From contig NW_024104558.1 of the NCBI RefSeq assembly GCF_003945595.2, positions 62,001-126,000 of the forward strand: 64,000 bases of DNA. The letters are read 5' to 3'. Shown piece after piece: positions 24,648 to 35,965 of this stretch. Source of the stretch: Pipra filicauda (Eukaryota > Chordata > Aves > Passeriformes > Pipridae). The position numbers were made by a program, and so were the translations under genes. Every line of letters starts with the position of its first letter. Positions within the stretch are counted from its first letter, which is position 1. A model generated the notes under the pieces. The model did no database searches and was not told the DNA's origin. It worked only from the letters and a program-made list of their open reading frames with translations.

Positions 24648-25868
24648 GGCTCTCCCGGAGGAGAAGCGTTGTCTGCTGCCCGGCCCCGGGTGCAGCCGTG
24701 GCGGGACGGGGCCGGGAGGAGTGTGGGAGCACCGCTGACATCCCGGGGCTGGCGGTGGGACAGGGCTGGAGACACACCAGAGGTGCCACAGGCCAGCAGG
24801 GGCGGAACTGGGTGGACCTCAGGGTCGGGGAGGGATGACCCCAGTGTCCCAGCCCTGCGGGGCCCTCGGCTCAGGGGCCATCCCAGCTCCAGGGGCTCCC
24901 AATGTAGCCGGAATTTTTGCTACCAACTATGCATTTCTCGAGCCAAAAGATCAGCAGCGTTTGGGCCCAGGAAAAAAAAACACTCCTGGTTTTTTTCCCC
25001 CTCTCCCTTTTTTTTTAAGAGACTCTTCAGAAAACTTTCCTGGTGGTTGTTTATGGTTCTTTTCTTGGTGTTGGTGGGTTTTTTGGTCCAATGATTTATT
25101 TTTTTTTAATGAATTTCCAAGAGAAAAGTCTTCCGGGGCGATGTGGGACTGGGGGCTCCGGGGGAGGTTGTGCCAAGCCAGGGTGTCTCTTCCAGCCCCT
25201 TGGCAAGGACAGACCCACCAGGGCACAGCTGTGCCTTGAGAGTTTCCCATCTGTTGGTTTAAGATGCAGCGTCTGCCAACGCAGGAGTCTGGGGATGCTC
25301 CTGCACAAGCAATAATAACCCACCCAGGGCCAGGCTCTCAGGAGGTGTCAGCGGGAAAAAAGGGACAAAAAAGGCAAAATGAGGCCAAGATCATTAAAAT
25401 CAGGAGGAGCAGCCCCAGGGTGATGTGTTTGAATTTACCCAAGCCACTGTAGGAGTGGTGGGGTGAAAGGGTTGAGATTCCTGCAAAAGACACTTTTGGA
25501 TCTGTTTTCTTTGGGTTGCAAAGTTGAAATCCATGGGAGAGCAGGACCTGGCTTGTCCTGTGCAGGGAGGCCCTTCAGCCTGGGAAAGAAAAGAAGGGAA
25601 AGGCTGGGAACAAGCAGTTCAGGGAGAACATCCTGGCTGGCACCTCCATCGTGTCCATGTGGATCCTGCACCCTCCGGTGCTGGAAGCAGCAGGGCGATG
25701 TCCCCGGGCCTGCCCGGGGGTGGGTCCTGCCTTCCCATCCCACCCTACACAGGTTTTGCCCTGGCTTTGCCTCTGGGCACAAGTTTTCAGGTGGGAGAAG
25801 GAGTAGAGCTGGCCCAGCTGGAAGGGAAGAGCCTGGATGTGGCCTGGACGATCCAGGGAGCCCATGGC

Positions 25869-25905
25869 TTCCTCCTCCTCCTCCTCCTCCTCCTCCTCCT
25901 CCTCT
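25869..25905. repeat. (CTC)n microsatellite
   Basis: About twelve CTC units in a row. It creates Leu-rich and Glu/Arg-rich chance ORFs on the two strands and lies within the presumed LINGO3 3' UTR. Confidence 0.95.
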
Positions 25906-26337
25906 GTCTCCTCCCACGTGCACCCCAGGGGTTTGTTGCTGCAGGTCCCACCTCTGTCCCCATTCCTGCAGGCACGTCCCCCACCTGGATGACCCTTCTC
26001 CAGCCGGGAATGGTCAGGCTGGGAGCTGGAGGAGGCACCCCGGGGGATGCACCAGGGACAGGAGCACCCGAGGGGCTTTGCTTTGTGGGGCACAAGTGGC
26101 TGCTCAGAACGTCCCCCACACCCTGGGTGCCCCCCAGCCCCGAGGGGGGAGAGGGGCAGCCCCCAGCCCTCCTCCCTGAGGGGCTCCCCGGGCTGCTCCC
26201 ACCTCTGTGGCACTGCCAGGATCCAGCCCCAACAGGGTGGGGATGGTGCCCATCCCTCCCCATCCATCCCTCCATCCCTCCCTCCCCTGGCAGCCCCCGC
26301 ATGCCCGGTGCCCCCGGCTCCCCGAGCCGTGCATGCC

Positions 26338-26398
26338 GTGTCCTACTGGGGTCCCACCGGGGTCCTACTGGGGTCCCACTGGGGTCCCACCAGCCCCC
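26338..26398. repeat. Short tandem repeat, GGGGTCCYACYG units
   Basis: About five units of 12 to 15 bases of the type GGGGTCCCACTG/GGGGTCCTACTG. Noncoding. Confidence 0.8.
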
Positions 26399-26826
26399 CC
26401 CGTTTGGTGTCTGGATGGGATTTTTTACCTGGGGGGGTGGGTGTGTGGGGAGGGAGTGGGGCACAGACCCTCACAGAGGGAGCAAAGGCGGGTTTGGGCA
26501 GTGCAGACCTGGCCCAGTTTTATATGTAACGAGCATGTGAAATGTATTTGTGAGCAAAAAAAAAAAAAAAACTAAAAAAAAGGGACTTTTGTGGCTCGTT
26601 TGGTTTTTTCCCCCTTTTCTCCCTCATGGGCCTCAATAAGAAAAGACAAAATCAGGGGGCAAACCCCTGGAAATGGTAGGACCACCTGCACCACGAGCAG
26701 GATTCGTGCCTTTGTGCTCTCCAGACCTGCTCCAGCCCGGGAAGCCCCAGGATTCCAGCAGACCTTCCCCCCCAGGGCTCTGCTGGGATTTGCAGCCCTT
26801 CAGCCCCTCAACCCCACAAACCCCAT

Positions 26827-26945
26827 AATAAACAATGCTGAACCACCTCTCAGAGGGTACCAAAGCCCATATTAATAACTAATAAATGATTAATGCACGT
26901 GTGTTAACCAACTGCCACTGCTATTAATCTGCTTTTAGTTATTGA
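26827..26945. other. AT-rich non-repetitive patch with homeodomain-like sites
   Basis: An abrupt AT-rich island in GC-rich surroundings containing AATAAA (26827), ATTAATAACTAATAAATG, GATTAATGCACG and TATTAATCTGC. It matches no repeat I recognise. It may be a regulatory element or the region around the LINGO3 polyadenylation site. Confidence 0.3.
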
Positions 26946-27009
26946 TGGGTGTTCATAAGGACGCACCTGAACATTGACAGCATCACAAACGACTGGGACG
27001 CAGCTCTGG

Positions 27010-27878
27010 AAGGGACACGGAGCACGGGTGCAGGTGACCCACAATTGGGAGGAACTGCTGAGTCCCCCGAGGGCAGGGAGGGCCTGCAGAGAGACCTGGA
27101 CAGATCCCAGGGCTGGGAATCACCAACCATGGGAAGTTCAACATGGGGAAGTGCAGGAATTCTGCCCCTGGGATGGGGCAACCCCGCATGGACGGACTGG
27201 GAATGAGAGGCTGGAAAGCAGTGCTGGGAAAGGGCCCTGGGGGTCCTGGTGGGTGCCAGTTGTCCCTGAGTCAGCAGTGCCCTGGCAGCCAGGAGGGACA
27301 ACCCTGTCCTGGGGGCATCAGGGAGGGGATTGTCCCGCTCTGCTCTGCCCTGGGGCGGCCTCACCTCAACATTGGGGCAGTTTGGGGGGACACAATGGAA
27401 GGAAGAGATTGAGCCATTGGAGAGTGTCCAAAGGAGGGAAGGAGGATGGGGAAGGGCCTTGATTTGAAGCCATGTGAGGACACTGAGGGCACTTGGTGTG
27501 TTCAGCTGGAGCAGAGACTGAGGGGAGACCTCAGTGCAGTTCCACTTCCTGGGCAGGGGCAGAGGAGGGGCAGGGACTGAGCTCTGCTCTGGGGGACCAG
27601 GGACAGCACCCAGGGAATGGCTGGAGCTGTGTCAGGGCAGGCTCAGGTTGGATCTCAGGCAAAGGTTCTTCCCCCAGAGGCTGGTTGGGCACTGCCCAGG
27701 CTCCCCAGGGCAGTGGGCACAGCCCCAAGGCTGCCAGAGCTCCAGGAGGGTTTGGATGATCCTCTGGGGCACAGGGGGTGACTCTTGGGGTTGGGTCCGT
27801 GCAGGACCAGGAGTTGGATTCAATGATCCTTGTGAGTCCCTTCCAACTCAGCCTATTCCGTGATTCTGTGACTCTGAG
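27010..27878 (+). mobile_element. Long CR1 LINE fragment with ORF2 remnant
   Basis: The longest CR1 here. The left part resembles the degraded 3' end of CR1 ORF2 (GGGAAGTTCAACATGGGGAA, then blocks like CTCTGCTCTGCCCTGG and GGAGCAGAGACTGAGGGGAG). The right part is the 3' UTR with the GCTGCCAGAGCTCCAGGAGG block. It ends at the tip TTCCGTGATTCTGTGACTCTG. Frames are broken, so it is inactive. Confidence 0.85.
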
Positions 27879-28797
27879 GTGGTTCCTCTTCTACTCCTAA
27901 AGTGACCCCCTTGGTCCCCTTTCCCGTCCCACCAGCCCCAGGACCAGCCTGACCCCACACAAGGCCATCCCAGCCCTTGGTTGAGCTGCCATCACTGTCC
28001 CCACGAGGCCAAGGCCACCCCGGTGTCCCTTGCCCCTGGCTGGGGCCCCCCTGTCCTTGTGTCCCCCACAAAGGGGCCGCTGCACCTCCCCCAATCCCAC
28101 CGTGTCCCTCTGCCAGGCTCGGTGCCCGCCCTGCTCCCGTGCCAGCCCCGGCTTTCCCGGCCTGGACTGGCACTGGGAGGCTGTGGGGTGGTGGAAGCAA
28201 AGCAATGCCTCCATCTGCTGGAGAAAAGGGCCCTGGGCCAGTTCCAGCCTCTTCCCCCCAAAATTCCATCCCCCACTGCTCCCCGGGGCCGGGGAGGCTC
28301 CCAGCACCCACCTCACGGGCAGAGGGAGGGTGGCCTTGGTTGCAAAATGAGCAGGATGCTGCAGCCCCCACAGGCTGGGCAGGAGAGAAAAGAGGAAATT
28401 GGGGTTTTTGCTCCTTTCTTGCTTGTGCCCAGGAGGTGAAGGGTTGGGGTTACAGTTCATGCCTGTGCCCAAGGGTTTGGGGGCACCGTGGCCTCGGGGA
28501 CACCCTTGGGAGTTAGGACTCACTCCTTCAGCAGTTTTTGGGAATGAGCTGCCAGGATGGAAGATGCTGAGATGGTTTCAGTGCCCACAGTGCCCACACA
28601 GCCCAGCAGTGCCACAGGGATCACCCTGAACCGGGCACGGAGCATCCCCACAGCAGCCATGGGTTGGGAATAATGTCATGGAAACAACCACCACAAGATA
28701 AAGGTCATTAGGAAAATACAGTTTTCCAGCCGGTGCCTTTAAAGGTCCTATTTCCCTCTGGGAAGAGAAACCAATTTCCTTAGGAATCAAAGAGTCT

Positions 28798-28905
28798 GTG
28801 GTTCCCTGTGAGGGTGGGCAGGCCCTGGCCCAAGTTGCCCAGGGAAGCTGTGGTTGCCCCATCCCTGGGAGTGTCCAAGGCCAGGTTGGATGATGCTCCG
28901 TTCCC
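28798..28905 (+). mobile_element. CR1 LINE fragment
   Basis: Contains GTGAGGGTGGGCAGGCCCTG, the AGTTGCCCAGGGAAGCTGTG block and GAGTGTCCAAGGCCAGGTTG of the common CR1 3' UTR on the plus strand. Truncated before the tip. Confidence 0.8.
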
Positions 28906-29116
28906 CACTTCCCATCCTGGTTTATGTTGTCAGCAAAGGCTGCACAGGGAAACCCAGTAAGTCACCCTTAATTCTCATCCATGTTTTTTGAAGGCAGATG
29001 CTGCCAAGGAAAGCAGCATTTTTCATAAGTTTCATAAAATACCTTGGTTTGTGGGGTTTTATGGGGTTTTCCCCTCAGTCAAACCCAGCAGAATCACCAT
29101 GAGCACGAGGAACTGG

Positions 29117-29320
29117 ATGATCACAGAATCATGGAATGGTTTGGGTTGGTAAGTGCCATTCTGTGGGAACTGATTCCCACCCCACCCCTGGAAGTGTCCA
29201 AGGCCAGGTTGGATGGGGCTTGGAGCACCCTGGGCACCTTGGAGCACCATGGCAGAGGGTGGAGCTGGATGGGCTTTAAGGTCCTTCCCACCCAACCCAT
29301 CCTGTGACTCTGTGCTTTGC
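29117..29320 (+). mobile_element. Composite CR1 with inverted end, copy 2
   Basis: It begins with a reversed CR1 tip (TCACAGAATCATGGAATGG), passes through the join GGGTTGGTAAGTGCC, and continues as a plus-strand CR1 3' UTR to TCCTGTGACTCTGTG. The join is the same as at 19271-19498, but the whole element is inverted relative to that copy. Confidence 0.75.
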
Positions 29321-30699
29321 TGCTGCTCAGAGCAGTTTGTGTCACTGTCATGGACATAAATGACACACAAACACTGACTCCCTTGCTGACCACCATCAAT
29401 AAGCCCCAAATCCTCCTGGATCTTAAATGTTCCACTTCTTCATTTTTACAGCATTTTAGCCCTGGGTGAGGTGTTGAGGGAGCAGCACCAAGCCAAGCCT
29501 CGCTGCCAGGCAGGGTGGGCTGCAGCCCCTGGGCACCCTGGAAAGGTGCTGGCAACCACCTGGGGTGGATGGTGCAGGAACCATCCAAGTTGGCATCTCC
29601 CAGAGTCCTGCACACCCTCCTGAGCTGGTGCCAGATTCAAGGATGACTCAGCCCCCACATGGATTTTTATCAGCTCTAACACACGGTCTGGGCTTCACAG
29701 AAACGGCCCCTGGCCAAGGGCCAACAGGCACAACCTCCCCGTTTGCTTGGGGTCGGTTGGGAAATGGGGGTTGGAAAATAAAAATAAAGACATGGGGGAG
29801 AAACCCTGGAGGAGGGTGGTCTCCTCCTGCAGGCTCACAGCACCCACCAAGGCCCACCCCGGGCCCCCAGAGCCCTGGAGAGGTGCCCAGTCCCAGGGCT
29901 GTGTGGTCAGGCTCCAACCGTGAAAACATGGTGGATAAATCCACTTTCTTCATGGAATCCTCATCCCCTAAATCCTCATCCCAGCCTCGCTGCTCCCGGG
30001 GGAAATCCCTGCAGTTGGTTTCCCAGGAAGGGGCTCACCCACCCCCCACCCCACAGTGGCACCACTGACGAGGGCCATCAGTGAGTCACTCATTATTCCG
30101 AAGACTGAATAGAAGGGAGGAAATATCAAAATATTCTGAGGTTTAGAAGGTTAAAAAGGTGACTTTATCCCAGAGGGGACAGGCAGCAATGGGAGGAGTT
30201 TTTCCAGCAGCTGAGCTGGGTCATTCATGCTCTCTGAGCACCTGTAATGTTCTGGAGACCAAAAAATGTGTTTTCTAAGGACTGAGCTCCTCTGGTTCAG
30301 CAGCTGCAGGAAATCCCAGCAAAAACGTGGAAGAACACAAAACAATTCCACCTTGAAAACACAACCTAGAGAGAAGGGAATTAATTATGCGACCTGGAAA
30401 GTTTTTATGGTGGGAATCCCTCTTTCAACACAACTGCCATCCATGAAGTCACCTCCAAAGCCATCTCTAAAGCCATCCATGAAGGAGGAGGAGTGTGAAG
30501 CTCCACGAGCAGCTTGAGGGACACAAATCCAGTGCCCCAAATGGATGGACCAAAGGTGACAGAACAGCCACAGCCATGACCGGAGCCTCCACTGGCAGCA
30601 CATGGAGCGATGCCAGGGCTGCTGGGGGGCTCAGGGGGCTCAGGGGGCTCCAGGGAGTGAGGCCCAACCTCCAGCTTCCTTTAGACGTGCAAGAAGCAG

Positions 30700-31628
30700 G
30701 TTTTGAAAGAACATCCTCCCACAGAGGGGGTGCAGAGAGTTGCTCAAGGGCAGCAGCGCCATGGCCGGAGCCCGGCAAGCCCGGGATGGGCAGTGGGAGC
30801 TGCTGCGGATCCGGGACGTGGAGTTGGAGCCCCCCAGGCCTCCGTTGCTGCCAGGGAATACTGAGAGGTATCAAACTGCCAGGGAAAACTCCGAGGTAAC
30901 AAACTGCTCTGCAAACGGGGCCCGGGCAGGAGCTTCCCGGCAGCACCACGGGCACGGCTGCTCCAGGGCAATGATCCAGGGTCCGAGGGGTTCAGGGGGT
31001 CTGAGGGGGGCACGGCCTGGGATTGCTCAGCAGGGGCTGTCCCAGCAGAAGGAGCAGGTTTAGAGGAAGCCGCGGCGGTTTCGGTGCCGTTGGGGGCAGC
31101 AGAGTCAGCGCCGGCCGGGACGGGGAAGCGAAAGCAGCGGCTCCGTCCCACGGCCCTCCTCCTCCCCGGGGCTCTGCCCTCTCCCTCCCCGCACACAGAC
31201 CCCCGTCCTGCCCCCCCGAGCCTGCCTGGGGGTGACAAAGGCTTTTCCTGCTCTTGTTCCACACCTCTCCCACCGTCCTGTCCTCCTCGGGGTCACCCGA
31301 CAGGTCCCCCAGGGCAGACTCCAGTCCCTGCACCCACCGGGATGTCACTCAGTACACGGGGAGCCCCCGAAGCAGCTCCCACCCCCGGCACCCCCCGAGC
31401 AGCGACGGGAGTCACTGTGCCACCAAACTCGCTGTGTTTTGCCCCAAAACCCCACCACCAACCCCCCCAGGCCGCTGCTTCCCCTTTTCTCTTTATCCTT
31501 CCTGTGAGCCGGCACGGAAAGGAGTCGGAACCCCCCCGGGGGTGACACCGATCCCGGCTCCCTGCAGGGCCAGAGGCCATTCCCGCTGTGCCAGCCTGGA
31601 CCTGCGTGCCCCCGGAGCGCCCACCCCC
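30700..31628 (+). promoter_or_regulatory. PEAK3: Probable PEAK3 promoter and 5' untranslated region
   Basis: CpG-enriched sequence around 31050-31200 (GCCGCGGCGG, GCGCCGGCCGGGACGGGGAA) precedes PEAK3. A splice acceptor (CCTGCAG, ending 31567) opens the exon that contains the PEAK3 ATG at 31629. An ATG in strong context at 30761 (GCCATGGCC) starts a frame of about 100 codons without recognisable similarity. I treat it as 5' untranslated or unrelated DNA. Confidence 0.4.
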
Positions 31629-34025
31629 ATGGGGGACACCCCGCCCCGGCCCCCCGACCCAGCCCTCATCTACAGCAACGTGGGTGAGTGACATCCCGAC
31701 CCCGCTGTCCCCCTGCCCGCCGCGGTGTCACCTCGGACGGGGGGGATGGAGCCACTGCTGTCCCCGTCCTCCCCCGCGGTACCCGGTGACCCCTCCGGTG
31801 CTGGGGCTGGAAATATCCAGGGGGGCAAAGAACGACGTGTTTGTATTCCCATCCTGCTCCCACTTTCTTCTCCTCTGTCACGTCTGTTCCTCCCTCCCCA
31901 GGAGAGCTGCGGGCCCACCTCACCCCCCCCAAGGCGAGCCGAGGGGAAGGAGCTGGGAGATCCCTCTCTCAGCCCAACCAGGAGCCGCTGCCTCCCCCAC
32001 TGCCCAAAAAGCAGCTCCAGCGAGCAGAGTCCCTCCCGGAGCAGGGACCATCCCACCACTGCCAGGGTGACCCCACACCGTGGGCCGGCAGCGTCCTCTA
32101 CAGCGTCCCATCCCACCTGCGGCGCGAGGAGGGGGCTCCCAGCTCCACCTCCCGTCGGGACAGACCCTCCTGCGGACCCAAGAAGCCCCTGACCAAGTCC
32201 CAGAGCCTGGGGGAAGCGGTGGCCTGGAGCAGCCCCCAGGAAGGCCCATCCCCCAGGCAGAGGGAGCTGACCTTCGGGACGGCAGACGGGGAGCTGGGGC
32301 AGCTCCTGCCCGGCCCGGCCGGGCTCTGTGGGGTGCTCTTGGCGTGCCAGGCAGGCACCTTGGCCCGGCTCTCGGCTCGGATCCAGGAGGAGCTGGTGGG
32401 GCTGGAGGAGCAGCTGCAGCTGCTGGAGGCAGAGCTGGTGGGGAAGCGCTGGGGAGCCCTGAGGATCCTGGAGCCGGAGCCGTGCTGTGAGAGCGGGGAC
32501 GCCTGGTACTTCAGGGTGGGCTTCACCTTCGGGCAGACCCAGCTGGAGCTGGCAGCCAAGGTAAGGAGGGAGTTGGTAAAATGCCCCTGGGTGGTGCAGA
32601 GGGAGATGGCTCCTGCCCCATCATGCAGCAGCTTCCCCTTTCTGCACCTACTTCTGCATTTGCTGAAGGAGACAGTGCTGCTGGCAGGGGTGACAAGGGT
32701 GACACTCCCATGGGTGACGCTGCCACGGGCCCAAGGAGAATGGCGCTGCTGGGGAACATGTCCTGGCAAGTTGTCCAGAGGGGCCAGTGTATACAAAGGA
32801 GAGGCTGGAGCAGGGCTGGCTGCTCTGGAGTGCAGGATGAGACCCATCCAAGCAGCTCTGCAGCTCTCCTGGGGGGCTACTCCATCCCCCCCTCATGTCC
32901 CAGTTCTTGCTCAAAGCCACTCTGGCTCTGCCAGTGGGTTCAAAGGGTGGCCCTTAGCTGCTGAGGTGGCCCACCCCATGGCTCTCTCCCGGCACAGCTG
33001 GCCATGTCCTTCTGTCCCTGTAGGTCCCCAAGCCGTGCTGCTCCAGCCTGGGGGTGCAGAGCTCCCTGGGGACACACTGCAGCATCCAACGCCCGCTCGG
33101 CCGCTTCACCGACCACCTTCCCTGGAAGCTGCTGCTCCCAGGAAACCCTGGAGAGCAGAGCCAGTCCTCTTCCAGACAGGAACCTCCCTGTCCTGCCACC
33201 CACCCTGTCCTGCAGGTGCTCATTTGTGCTGAGGTTCCCCACCAGACCCTGGCAGACTTCGTGAAGGGATCCCAGGGGTTGCACAGGACCAGCCCTGGGC
33301 ACTACGAACGCCTGGGCTGCCTCCTGCTCCTGCAGCTGTGCCTGGGGCTGGAGCACCTTCAGGGGCAGAACGGGGGGCAAGGGGACCTCAGCCCTGAGAA
33401 CCTGCTGCTGGTGCAGTGCCCATATCCTCCTGGGAGCCAGCAAGGCAAGAAGGAGCCCCTGGGACTGTCCCTCCCCCGGCTGCTCATCAGCAGCTTCTTC
33501 AAGGCCAAAGAGAAGCGAAGACCTTGTTCCACCAGCCAAGAGCAGGACTGGACCAAGGGCCTGGCTGCACCCAGCGCCCCAGCAGCAGATGAGCTGAAGC
33601 TGGGCAGGCTGATCTATCAGATCCTGCACGTGGACATCTCTCTGGAGGACACCCTGGGCTTCAGAAGCAACAGGCTTCCCGAAATCCCCTCCCTGTCCAT
33701 CTACTCCGCGGGACTCCGGCGCGTGGCCGCGCTGCTCCTCCACAGAGATCCCTCCAGGAGGATCTCCATCCCCCAGGCCAGGAGAATCCTGCAGGTCCTG
33801 CTCTGGGGGCCACGCCAGGAGCTCTTTGCCAGGAGCAGGAAGACCCTCCCACTGCTCCAGAGCTGGGTGGAGGTGAAAAGGGCTCTGCTGCTCCTGAGGT
33901 TTGCGGAGAATTCGGCCGGGGCAGGGGGCAGACCTGGCCTTGAGGAGTGGCTGTGCTGCCAGTACTTCCAGGAGGTCACTGAACACACCCTCTACCAAGT
34001 CACCCAGGATCTCTATGCTCCCTAA
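31629..34025 (+). CDS. PEAK3: PEAK3, pseudokinase scaffold (C19orf35 family)
   Basis: Three coding exons: 31629-31683, 31902-32560 and 33024-34025, with GT/AG introns of 218 and 463 bp, giving 571 residues. The N-terminus holds a Grb2-type site (IYSNV, Y15), a Crk-SH3-type proline motif (PPPLPKK, 49-55) and a 14-3-3-like site (RAESLP, 59-64). A long helix (about 147-195) fits the SHED dimerisation region. The kinase-like domain is degenerate: the catalytic-loop counterpart reads GDLSPEN (358-364), keeping D359 and N364 but losing His-Arg, and no DFG motif is visible. C-terminal helices complete the dimer region. PEAK3 is a cytoplasmic scaffold that dimerises and binds Crk, Grb2 and 14-3-3 to modulate cell morphology and motility. 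It lies between LINGO3 and OAZ1 as in human. It is about 100 residues longer than I recall for human PEAK3. The start codon is the least certain part. Confidence 0.87.
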
Positions 34026-34660
34026 AGCCGAGCTCAAGTTCAGCCCACCCAGAGGTCTCCTCAAGGCCAAGAGCCCAGTGGCCAAATCTGTCCCTGCCCA
34101 TGGCGGGGAGGGGGCAAACTAGATGGTCTTTAGGGTTCCTTCCAACCCAAACCATTCCATGATTCTGTGAAATCCACCAGCTCCTGAGGAACCCAGCTTT
34201 CACTGGGAAAACTGCAAATCCAAACCCACTTCCCCCACAGCTCATGAATGGGGGAGTTGGGACCAAGCTCACACACGGAGGGGGTGCTTTTACACCCTCA
34301 CATGATTTTTGGTTGATGCTCTGAGTCTGGTTTATTGGAGCATCTCAAGAAACAGGGCTGGATGGGAGCCCCAAGCACCAATTTAGTGGCTGATTCTCCC
34401 GAGTAAAGTTTCTAAGGTTCAGAATTTGCACAAAACCCCCTCAGCCCCCTCCTGTGGCCAGAGGCTTTTGCTGTTTTCAGTAACACTCAAAGCCACACTT
34501 CAAAACTTAAATGCACCCTCAGCAAAGGAGGAACACAGCAGCTCCCATGGCCTGAACCTCTCAGAAACAATTTGTGGCAAAGTCACAAATAAAAATGACA
34601 TTTTGAAGGGGGAAATGCAGCAGTCACACAGCTTCAATAAAACCTGGAGCTGAGCCTCTT
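34026..34660 (+). other. PEAK3: PEAK3 3' UTR with polyadenylation signal
   Basis: From the TAA stop to just beyond an AATAAA at 34636-34641. A short CR1 3' tip lies inside it (34089-34171). There is no other AATAAA closer to the stop. Confidence 0.5.
34089..34171 (+). mobile_element. Short CR1 3' tip in the PEAK3 3' UTR
   Basis: Contains GTCCCTGCCCATGGCGGGG, then GATGGTCTTTAGGGTTCC, and ends with CCAAACCATTCCATGATTCTG. It is a very short plus-strand CR1 3' end. Confidence 0.8.
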
Positions 34661-34957
34661 AAACACTGGGCCTTTATGTGCTTCTTTGACAGCATTACAC
34701 ACTCCAGCGATGGATCCAGAGGGAAACAAAGCCAAACTTCCCTGCCCGGGGGTGTTTAGCCAGCACGGCCTCAATGGTGTCCAGTAAATAGCTCAGGTGA
34801 GTTTATGGGCAACAAGATCCATCTGCTCCTTACTGTGACACACCACGTGGGACCTGCACCCCGGTCCCCAAACCCCTGTGGATGCTGAGGGACCATCAAG
34901 GCCCTGCTCAGGTCATTAAAATTATTACTCAGTAATTATTAATCCGCTCACAGCCAT

Positions 34958-35168
34958 CTAGAGTGGATATTAGGGAAAATGTCTTCACTACAAGGGAGGT
35001 CAGGCACTGAACAGGCTGCCCAGGGCAGTGGTGGAGTCACCACCCCTGAGTGTTCAAAAAACACGTGGATGTTTTGGGGACGTGGGTTAGTGGTGCCTTG
35101 GCAGTGCTGGGGGAGCGGCTGGGGTTTGATCTTAGAGGGCTGTTCCAACCCAAGCAATTCCAGAATTC
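34958..35168 (+). mobile_element. CR1 LINE 3' fragment
   Basis: Shows GGATATTAGGGAAAATGTC, CTGCCCAGGGCAGTGGTGGA, and ends with TTCCAACCCAAGCAATTCCA. This is an older CR1 subtype on the plus strand. Confidence 0.85.
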
Positions 35169-35761
35169 TGCGGCTCCAAGGCCTGCCAGCAGCAGGAGCA
35201 GCCTGTGCACACAGCCAGCCCCGGGCAGCCCTGCTGTGCCCACGGCCACCCAAACCCCACAGCAGCCTCCTCGCCAAGGCTGCACCACCCAAACCCTGGC
35301 ACAGGCACCACCCAAGCACAGAAATGGGGTTTGAATTCCATTATGGGATTTTGGGTGCCCTGCTGACCCCCCCCTCCTGTAGTATCTGTCTTGGCTACGA
35401 GATGGCAGCACAGCCCATGGCATGGCAGCAGCTCCCCAAACACGGGCATCTCCTCCTGGACAGACAAAATCTGCTTCTGCAGCCCAGGCTGGCAGCTCTG
35501 AGCACCTCCTGCACCCCTGCTCTGGTTTCCAGCTTGGGTGACCCCCTCCCCTCCTGCCAGGGGCAGCTGGGAGCACCCAAGATCAGCTGAACATCTCCAG
35601 GGGACTGTGATGTTTAAGGGAGGAGCACAAACATCTCCCAGGGGAGAGTAAAACATGGCACAGGCTGAGGAAAACAGGAATTTTTCCAGACGACCAGGTT
35701 AGGGAGGTCAGTCTTTTGCCACCACAGGAGGGACAACCACCCTTGGTCACAGCACCTTATC

Positions 35762-35965
35762 CTGGAATCTTCTGAGTGGGAAAGGATCCCCAAGGATCAC
35801 CAGTCCAACCCCTGGCCCTGCACAGACACCCCAACAATCCCACCCTGTCCCTCAGAGCGTTGTCCAAACGCTCCTGGAGCTCTGGCAGCCTTGGGGCCGT
35901 GCCCACTGCCCTGGGGAGCCTGGGGGGAAAACATTCCTGATACCCATCCCAAACCTCCCCTGACT
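35762..35965 (-). mobile_element. CR1 LINE 3' fragment (second CR1 type, internally deleted)
   Basis: Same 3' UTR type as 8233-8512, including GAGCGTTGTCCAAACGCTCC. The segment normally reading GCAGTGCCCCAGCACC after GGGGAGCCTGGG is missing, so the copy is internally deleted. Confidence 0.85.

Larger units (their letters stand above)
24648..26640 (+). other. LINGO3: Probable LINGO3 3' UTR
   Basis: No gene is readable here. Non-repetitive T-rich sequence (24960-25110) is followed by a CTC-repeat tract and GC-rich DNA. Near 26515-26580 an AT-rich motif (TTTTATATGTAACGAGCATG, then GTATTTGTGAGC) runs into a long A-tract, which looks like a transcript end. A canonical AATAAA occurs only later, at 26827-26832. 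The extent is inferred from position and base composition, so the true end could be earlier or later. Confidence 0.4.

Noticed and set aside
25869..26090. Leu-rich membrane-like segment (LLLLLLLLLL) as a small secreted or membrane protein
   Set aside because: It is generated by the CTC microsatellite.
30761..31063. ATG with strong context upstream of PEAK3 as the true PEAK3 start
   Set aside because: The frame has no similarity to PEAK family sequence and stops before the PEAK3 exons. I could not find a splice path that keeps the reading frame.
33140..33215. Possible small intron inside the third PEAK3 coding exon (acceptor-like CCTGTCCTGCAG before codon 303)
   Set aside because: No plausible in-frame GT donor lies upstream in the right range, and the frame stays open throughout. 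Kept as exon pending cDNA.
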